Positions 13,001 through 22,000 of a stretch of 60,000 nt of DNA are shown one piece after another. The DNA comes from Liolophura sinensis (Eukaryota > Mollusca > Polyplacophora > Chitonida > Chitonidae). Each line of letters starts with the position of its first letter. Position 1 is the stretch's first letter. The position numbers were made by a program, and so were the translations under genes. The notes under the pieces are model-generated. The model saw nothing but the letters and a program-made list of their open reading frames with translations, was not told where the DNA came from and did no database searches. The DNA is taken from NCBI RefSeq assembly GCF_032854445.1, contig NC_088296.1:4427246-4487245 (forward strand), given 5' to 3'.

Positions 13001-16000
13001 CCTGGCGAAACCCACAGCCATCAGCAGGTTGCTGGCAGACGTTCCCTTGTATAGCCAACGTCCACTAGGGCCCTGTGCCACAAAGCAATTGTAGGCTGAC
13101 TTGGTTGTCATTGTCATGTCTGAGTTGCTTGTCATTTACATGGCTGAGTTGGTTGTCATTTTCAAGGCTGAGTTGGTTGTCATTTTCATGGCTGAGTTGG
13201 TTGTCATTTTCAAGGCTGAGTTGGTTGTCATTTCCATGGCTTAGATGGTTGTCATTTCCATGGCTGAGTTGGTTGTCATTTCCATGGCTGAGTTGGTTGT
13301 CATTTCCATGGCTGAGTTGGTTGACATTTCCATGGCTTAGATGGTTGTCATTTCCATGGCTGAGTTGGTTGTCATTTCCATGGCTGAGTTGGTTGACATT
13401 TCTATGGCTTGGTTGGTTGTGATTTCCTTGGCTGAGTTGGTTGTCATTTCCATGGCTGAGTTGGTTGCCATGTTCATAGCTGAGTTGGTTGTCTTTTTCA
13501 AAGCTGAGTTGGTTGTCATTTCCTTGGCTGAGTTGGTTGTCATTTCCATGGCTGAGTTGGTTGTCATTTCCATGGCTGAGTTGGTTGTCATTTCCATGGC
13601 TGAGTTGGTTGTTATTTTCAAGGCTGAGTTGGTTGTCATTTCCATGGCTGAGTTGGTTGACATTTCTATGGCTTGGTTGGTTGTGATTTCCTTGGCTGAG
13701 TTGGTTGTCATTTCCATGGCTGAGTTGGTTGCCATGTTCATAGCTGAGTTGGTTGTCTTTTTCAAAGCTGAGTGGGTTGTGATTTCCTTGGCTGAGTTGG
13801 TTGTCATTTCCATGGCTGAGTTGGTTGTCATTTCCATGGCTGAGTTGGTTGTCATTTCCATGGCTGAGTTGATGTCGTTTTCATGGCTGAGTTGGTTGAC
13901 ATTTCCATGGCAGACTTGGTTGTCATTTCCATGGCTGAGTTGGTTGTCATTTCCATGGCTGAGTTGGTTGACATTTCCATGGCAGACTTGGTTGTCATTT
14001 CCATGGGTGAGTTGGTTGACATTTCCAAGGCTGAGTTGGTTGTGATTTCCTTGGCTGAGTTGATGTCGTTTTCATGGCTGAGTTGGTTGACATTTCCATG
14101 GCTGAGTTGGTTGTCATTTTCAAGGCTGAGTTGGTTGTCATTTCAATGGTTGAGTTGGTTGTGATTTCCATAGCTGAGTTGGTTGTGATTTCCATGGCTG
14201 AGTTGGTTGCCATGTTCATAGCTGAGTTGGTTGTCATTTTCACAGCTGAGTGGGTTGTGATTTCCATGGCTGAGTTGGTTGTGATTTCCATGGCTGACTT
14301 GGTTGTCATTTCCATGGCATACTTGGTTGTCATTTCTAAGGCCACATATGTCTGATCTGTGTGCTGAGGAAAAACTTACTCAGGATTATTTCACTTATAC
14401 AATGGTGACCAGATTTACGGGTTTAAGACGCCAGATGCGAGTGTTATTAAACCACAAACCTTTGGCAAGTTATTGACGAACTTTCTCACGTTACATACAA
14501 CAGATATGCACACCATAATACTGGTTGGAAGATGAGTGGTCATCACTAAACAGCACAATGTACCCGTGTTGCGCCTTATGCTTCATGTTTGAGTGTGGGC
14601 ACCTGATAACTTACCTGTGGAATACCTTTAGAGGACATCACAGCCTGGTTATAGAAGATTCGACCAAAGTGGTCTCTGTCCGGGAAGACCTCAGCCTGTC
14701 GTGGGAGATTGGCCCCACCTGAATCAACTGTGAAAATAAAGCAGAAAAAAAAATGTAACAAAATTGAAATCAGTCTGAGCAGCAACTCAGTATACATGCA
14801 CTATAAACCCTACTCAGCTTTCACACTGAAGACAATTTATATTGCCAATACAGCCTCTCAGTCCAACTGACAGCTTGCTGACAATTTAATTTAATCACCA
14901 ATGCCTGTACACGAGTTAGTTAACAAACTAAAGTTATTTTCTGATGTCGTTGGTATTAATTTATTTATTTATTTGATTGGTGTATGGCACCAGACTCAAG
15001 AATATTTCACTTCTAGGACGGTGGCCAGCATTATGGTGAGAGGACACTGGGCAGAGCCCAGGAGAAACTCACGACCATCTGTAGGTTGCTGGAGACCTTT
15101 CAACACACTGTATACAGTATGGACTTGAACTCAGAGCAATCACATTTGTATTCACCTGTGAGAAGCCCAGGCATGAGGTCTAAAAGGTCATCGCAGTAAA
15201 TGATTTTTGTTTCGAGCTGCTCTTGAAAAATTCTTGTAAAACAAAACTGATGTCTCAGAATATCAGCTCTAACACACAATTTTTAAGCTTGCACATTTAT
15301 GGTTCGCACATACATATCTAGGTTTGTGCAGAAGTAATGGGTGTGTACATACATATATAGGAACTTACAAGGGAGGTAACTGTTTAGTACATACCTAGAT
15401 ATGTACAAGGGAGGTAACTGCTTAGTACATACCTAGATATGTACAAGGGAGGTAACAGCTTAGTACATCCCTAGATATGTACAAGGGAGGTAACAGCTGA
15501 GTACATCCCTAGATATGTACAAGGGAGGTAACTGCTTAGCATATACCTAGATATGTACAACGGATGCAAATGGTTTGTGCCGTACTTCTTACAGCGCATG
15601 CGTCGCTCTCTACCTTTCCTTTCATGTCACTGTCACCACAGGCCGAGCTTGATCCTTGGAGCCCGAGTGATGCACGTAGGCTTGTTTAGGCTTAGTCTCA
15701 ACACCTTTGTCCTCTTGCAGAACTATTTAATCAGTATTCATCAACAAAACTGTTTAAGGTTTTGGTTAGAATCGTGTTGTACATACTCTACATATAAAAA
15801 ACGCATGTGTATAATGTTTTGTTAGAAACAAAGGTCAAGACAGAATGTTTGTGTTTTTACATCACTTCCTGCCCCATCACCATGATCCCAGTGACCTTGG
15901 AGTCGTTCAAGATTTCTGTTCAAAAGTTATTAGTGGTGGCAGTGTTGTAAAGCGAAAGGTAGAGAGTGGTGCATGCGCTGTAAGGAGTACGGATTGGTAC

Positions 16001-19000
16001 AAGCCTAAGTGTACAAGGGAGATAACTGCTTTGTGTATACCTAGTCCACATGCTTGACCTGATTGACACGTAAGGTCAAGTACACATCAACGCCCCTGCT
16101 TCAGAGGTAGCTCTATGATTGGCCGTTGGTAAATCTCATAAAAGCCTCGTTTTCGCAAACAGGTCAGCTCTTTATGGATCACGACTTTGGGGAATCCCTC
16201 ACTGACATGAACATACGGCATACAGCAAGTATCGGTAGCATTGTTGTCAGATTCATTAGCAATGAATTAATGATTGGTTGTTCATTAACAAGTAAAAAAC
16301 GTAAGAAAAATTTAATTTTCTTCTGTGGATTGTCTGGGGGTGTGTTTGGAAAACCTTGCGCATACAGCTGGGATATGGAAAACCTCTCATTTTCAAAATT
16401 ATTCCCTACCTGAAGAAGGAAGAACTGCCTCATGTTACACGTTGTGTCATGGTTGTGTTGTCCGTCAAGTTCACCTAAGCCTTTATATCTGTAGCATGTG
16501 TTAACCCAAGAAGGGATTTCCTCACTGTGGAAATGAGACGCACTCTCCTTGAAGAGGCATTTTTGTAGCCCAGTAAACCTTCTGCCAGGAGGATTCTAAA
16601 GTGATCACGCTCTCCCTAGCAGATGTTACTTTTGAGCTCAGTACAACTGCCCTGAGGATATCTCAGTCAATCAACCAGCAGCACACCAAGGTATACACAA
16701 GGGAGGTAACTGGTTTGTGCACGCCAAAATACACACAAGGGAGGTAACTGGATTATACATACCTAGATATATGCAAGGGAGGTAATTGTCCTGGGCTATT
16801 TCTTGAGCACGCAGATGTTTCTTCACTGTGATTGGATAATATGAGCCCCCTTTTACTGTAGGATCATTGGCAACTATCAAACACTCAATGCTGGAACAGA
16901 ACAAAGTAACTAATTGTCATTATATTCATGAAAATTATCCTGGGACCATTCTGAACTTTAATACATGTATTTTGAGCTGATCATCAGTTGATATCAATAC
17001 TGACCTTACATAGACTACAGAACTGACAAGAAACTTGTACCATGCTTAGAGTTGTTTTTTTAAACTGGGCGACCACAAAACAACAACATACAACCATTTT
17101 CTTGAAAAAAAATTTTTGTTTTTGTGAAAGTCACTCCTACACTATAACATTCAGATATACATGTATACAGGGAGTCAAATCCAGAATGTCAGCTGGTGTG
17201 CAAAGTCTGAAAAATTGCTGATTTCATCCTTATTGAAATTGAATTGAAATTTCAGCCTTAGCATTTCATTTATACTGGCAACTATATGAATGAAATGACA
17301 ATCGCCACAGTCGTGTTAACAGTCAACTAGTTCTTGACTAGTTGTGGTGAGAGATCTTCAGGTGAAAAAAGACTTAAAAGGTGTTACTGCCAATGAGGTC
17401 CCTGACTTTGAGGTTGACAGCTCGAAAGCCCAAATAACCTCAGCCAAGTTTCATCACCAGACTCAGTGTTATGAGTGTAAATCCCACATCGATATTGTAT
17501 TTATTTATTTATTTATTTGATTGGTGTTTTATGCCCTACTCAAGAATATTTCACTTACATGACGGCGGCCAGCATTATGGTGGGTGTAAACCGGGCAGAG
17601 CCCCAGGGGAAACCCACAACCAGGTTGCTGGCAGACCTTCCCATGTACAGCCACAGAGGAAGCCCCTGGGTCCTGGCTCGCTAACCAACTGAGGCACGGA
17701 GGCCCCGCCACTGGTCTTGTAAAAGACCTAAAAGTGCCTCCACAACTAAGCTGCTCATTTTGCCAGATCTTGGGAGTTCTATTCATTGTAAGAGGTCTGA
17801 CTGGAAAGTAGGATGATATCCTACCAGAAAAATGTAAATTTCTATATTTTTTATGACATTTATTTGCCTCATAAACTTGAGATCATTTACCATGTGCAGG
17901 TCTGACATACCCTGACACTCGCCCAATCCCTGTGATGATCCCACCCGCTGGGACCTCCTCCTCTCCGTACAGGTGGTGACCAGCCAGCTGACCTATTTCC
18001 AGAAACGGTGACCTACATAACAGGAATTTAATGTTAAATTTAACTTGTCATTCAATAGAATATTATTCAAACTTGAACATACAGGTGTAGAAAAAGGTGT
18101 GTTATGTCACTGACAACACAAAGCATGAAGCACCCCTTAAACCAAAGGTATAACTGCATTTGTCTGAGGAATTTTTTTTTATAAAGATGGTAATGGTAGG
18201 GGAGGTAACTCCAGTGACAGATAAATATATGAAGTACAAACCCAGGATCCAGCAGGGTTGTGATACGGTCCCGGGGTAGCATTTTGCCTCGTGACGTCTG
18301 TCGTTCCCTTGCCTTCGCTCCACCACCTTCAAATCGATTGATTGCTTGATTAACTAAATGATGTAGCATGAGTTAAGAATACATGTATTTCACTTGTCCA
18401 AATGAGTGTAGGAAACCAGATTTCTCTAAAAGTTTAGCATGAAGTGACAACTGATACATTCTGCTTCATCCTGACATTTTGCTTGATCCTGACAGATTCA
18501 TCCACCTTACAAAGCCACTGAACACTTTTTTGTCAACTCTGACTAATTTCTTATCTGGAAAACTGAAGTGTTGGCATCAAATGTATTATTTTAAGGTATT
18601 AATGTGCTTATTAAAAAAATGCCTTTTTACAGGTGAAATTTCAGGTGAAATACTGTGAACTGCAGACAAACTGAAAAACTTTCCCATACATGAATTACAC
18701 CCAAATCTTCACATGCTGATTAAGTTAAACCTGTATAGCATAATTGGGGACGTCTATTGACCTCCCAAAAAAGTTATGTTATCTGGGAATGTACCCTAAT
18801 TCTTTAACTGTTTCAACTACCACTGCCACCGACTCTTTTTTTGAAGCATTCTGAGGGAGCTATTTGGTATAGAGAAATAATGTGCACAGTTTAGTGAAGC
18901 TTGCATCTTCAGTGACACAAACACATCATCTTTGGTGTCACTTTCAGCATAGTCATATGTATACTTTGCATTGGAAAAAAGTGCTTTAGGTTTTGTAAAG

Positions 19001-22000
19001 GTTGACTCAAAGTATGGGTGCATCAGCACCTTAATTATGCTCCAATCCTCCCTCAGAAGTTAACAGCTAACCTAAATGTACCTGTATAATGCATCAATCT
19101 CACTGTCTGAACTGGATTGTACAATTTATTTATTGATTTATTTGACTGGTGTTTTATGCCATACTCAAGAATATTTCACTTAGACAACAGCGGCCAACAT
19201 TATGGTGGGAAGAAACCAGGCACAGCCCTGGGGAAACCCATGACCATCTGCAGCTTGCTGCCAGACCTTGTCACGTATGGTCGAAGGGGAAGCCAGCATG
19301 AGCTGAACTTGAACTCACACAACTGCACTGGTGCGATTCCTGGGTGGACTGTACAAACAATTCTTCTGAACTGTGTACCGCCACAGCTACATGTGACTTG
19401 TAATAGGATTAGCTAATTTATTTATCTATTTATTTGTTTATTTGACTGGTCTTTAACGCCGTACTCAAGAGTATTTCACTTACACGACGACAGCCAGCAT
19501 TATGGTGGTAGGAAAGCGGCCATAGCCAAGGAAAAACCCACGACCATCCGCAGGTTGCTGTCAGACCTTCCCACGTATGGACAGAGAGGAAGCCAGCATG
19601 AGCTCGAGCTTAAACTCACAGCGACCGCATTGGTCAGAGGCTCTTAGGTCATTACGCTGCGCTAGCGCTCTAACCAGCTGAGCCACTGTGGCCCGCGAGG
19701 ATTAGTTTTTCATATATTTTCATATATATTCAGTTCTATTTGGTCCTCAGCAACCTATGGATGATCATGGATTTTCTCCGTGCTCTGCTGAATGTTCCAG
19801 AAAAGTTAGGCTACAGTGCATACAACCACATGATTGCCATCAATTACGTATTAACAGCAATCTACAGATTTTCTGCATCTAGTACCTTTGAAATAATAAG
19901 ATATAGTTGTTGACACTACTGTTGAACAAACCTTGCAAGATTTTATTGACTTTCTGCTTTAGCTCCACGACCAGACTTTTCATCCTATCATAATTTTCCT
20001 GCAACACAATAGTTATATCATATCACATAATTCACAGGTACAATTATTTATTTACTTGATTAGTGTTTTACGCCGTAGTCAAGAACATTTCACTTAAACG
20101 ACAACGGCCAGCATTATAGTGGGAAGAAACCTGGCAGAACCCGTGGGAAACACATGACCATTCGCAGCTTGCTGAGAGGCTATCCCATGTATGGCCAGAG
20201 AGGAAGCCAGCATGAGCTGAACTTAAACTCGCAGTGGCTGCGTGGGTGAGAGGCCCCTGGGCCTCATGAACAACACACAACAGGCCATTTATTTATTTGG
20301 TTGTTGCTTAACATCATACTCATCTCATCTATTTCCACAATGATGGCCAATTTTATAGACGAGCAAACTAAAGTTTTATAGGTGGCGCCAACTTAAGTCC
20401 CTGGAGTAAACCACAAGTTTTATAGGTGGTGCAAACTAAAGTGCCCTTAGTAAACCACCAGTTTTATAGGTGGCCCAAATTAAAGTGCCCTTAGTAAACC
20501 ACCAGTTTTGTCTGTGGAGCAAACAAAAGTGCTCAGAATAAACTACTGACAAGTTTCTGACAAACACTCCCACGTGTGACCTTGTGTTATGTTGGCGAAG
20601 GACATGTGGTCTTACACGATCCTTCAATGTAAGATCACGTAAAAGTCATCCACACCGTATCCAAAGTGCTGTTTTCATGTGGTGGTATATAGTTTAAACA
20701 TAGCGATACAAGTGTTTATTTACTTTTGTACATTTATTTAATACGTGTTTATCGAGGAATTTTTCACTTCTATAATCCTAATCAGGTTAATCAGGTTCAT
20801 TGGTGGAGGAAAATGGCTTATCCCTATGATTGTCCACACAGACCATCACACGTCTGTGTTCATATTAGTTTTTATTACTATACTAGCATTTTGAGTGAAA
20901 CAATGTCAAAGGGAAGAGTTCATAAATATGTCATGTCACATCTGACCCAGTCCGCGCTCTGACGCGTCAGACAAATGCACAGACGGTTGTACACTAGACC
21001 AGCATGATAAGTGGAGTAATGAGTATGTGAAGTAAAAATGAATTTAGTCGCCATTCTAAAGTACTGATGCGGCGCCATCCATGCCTAATGAAAACAAACA
21101 GCATCGTCATGGCAACAGAATGTTGAACAAGTTGAATGATCCCATGGTACATCACAGTGATAAAAGATACAGACCTCTTGGCCTATTAACCCGATGGTAC
21201 TGAAACTTCATCTGATGTTCATAACTAGAAATGTCAGTATAATATATAATATGAACCCAGACATGTCGGACCAGTGGTTGGAGTAAACCACACCCTTTTC
21301 TAGGTACCAGTACTCAAGTTAACAATTCTCCTGACTGAACGACGCAGCCGAACCAACAAACATGAAGATCCACAAATATTACACCCACACATATACACAC
21401 TGGCTAACTGATAGCTCTATGGGCTATGATTAAGTAGGAAACAACGTATCTTAGAGCTAGCTAATGGGAAGCTGGCATATTATTTAATCCCTTGAGGTGG
21501 TGCTAGTGTGAAGCAGGACGTTGAATCAAAACTCCAACCGCCATGTTTGAATGCATACTCCTCACAGCCCATACAAGGGAGATAACTACTGACATTACTA
21601 GCAACTGGTATATTTTGTAGATCTTCTTTAATCTATTCTTTAACTGTCTGAAAATCGTTTTTTATTCATCAGTACTGATTATGGGTTCCCTCTACGTCAT
21701 TACTGGTGAGATCGATCCTAAACAATTACCCAGTACGCGTGTCAAAAGGTCTAACTGGCCTAATAGTGGCAATGATCACTGTATATGATTCACTTCACTG
21801 TGAGGAGTATGCATTCACAAATGGCGGTTGGCGATAGAATTTATCCAGTTTGCACTAGTTTCATGCTTTTGTAGATTTATTAGTGATAACACATTGGAAC
21901 ACTACCTGGAATTGATACCTGAGACGACTATGACTACGGACAGACAAATTATTTGGTGCCCAGCAGTAGTATATTAAAACCAGCAGGGGAAGAAAAGAAG

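Noticed and set aside
13337-14355. Periodic open frames ([16 protein letters not shown] and EMTTNSAM types)
   Set aside because: Overlapping frames on both strands over the 24-bp array; simple repeat translation.
18327-18369. Extension of MCCC2 exon 3 upstream ([14 protein letters not shown])
   Set aside because: LVNQ resembles human, but exon 2 at 19932-19998 already supplies that segment and its terminal G fits an exon 3 start at 18326.
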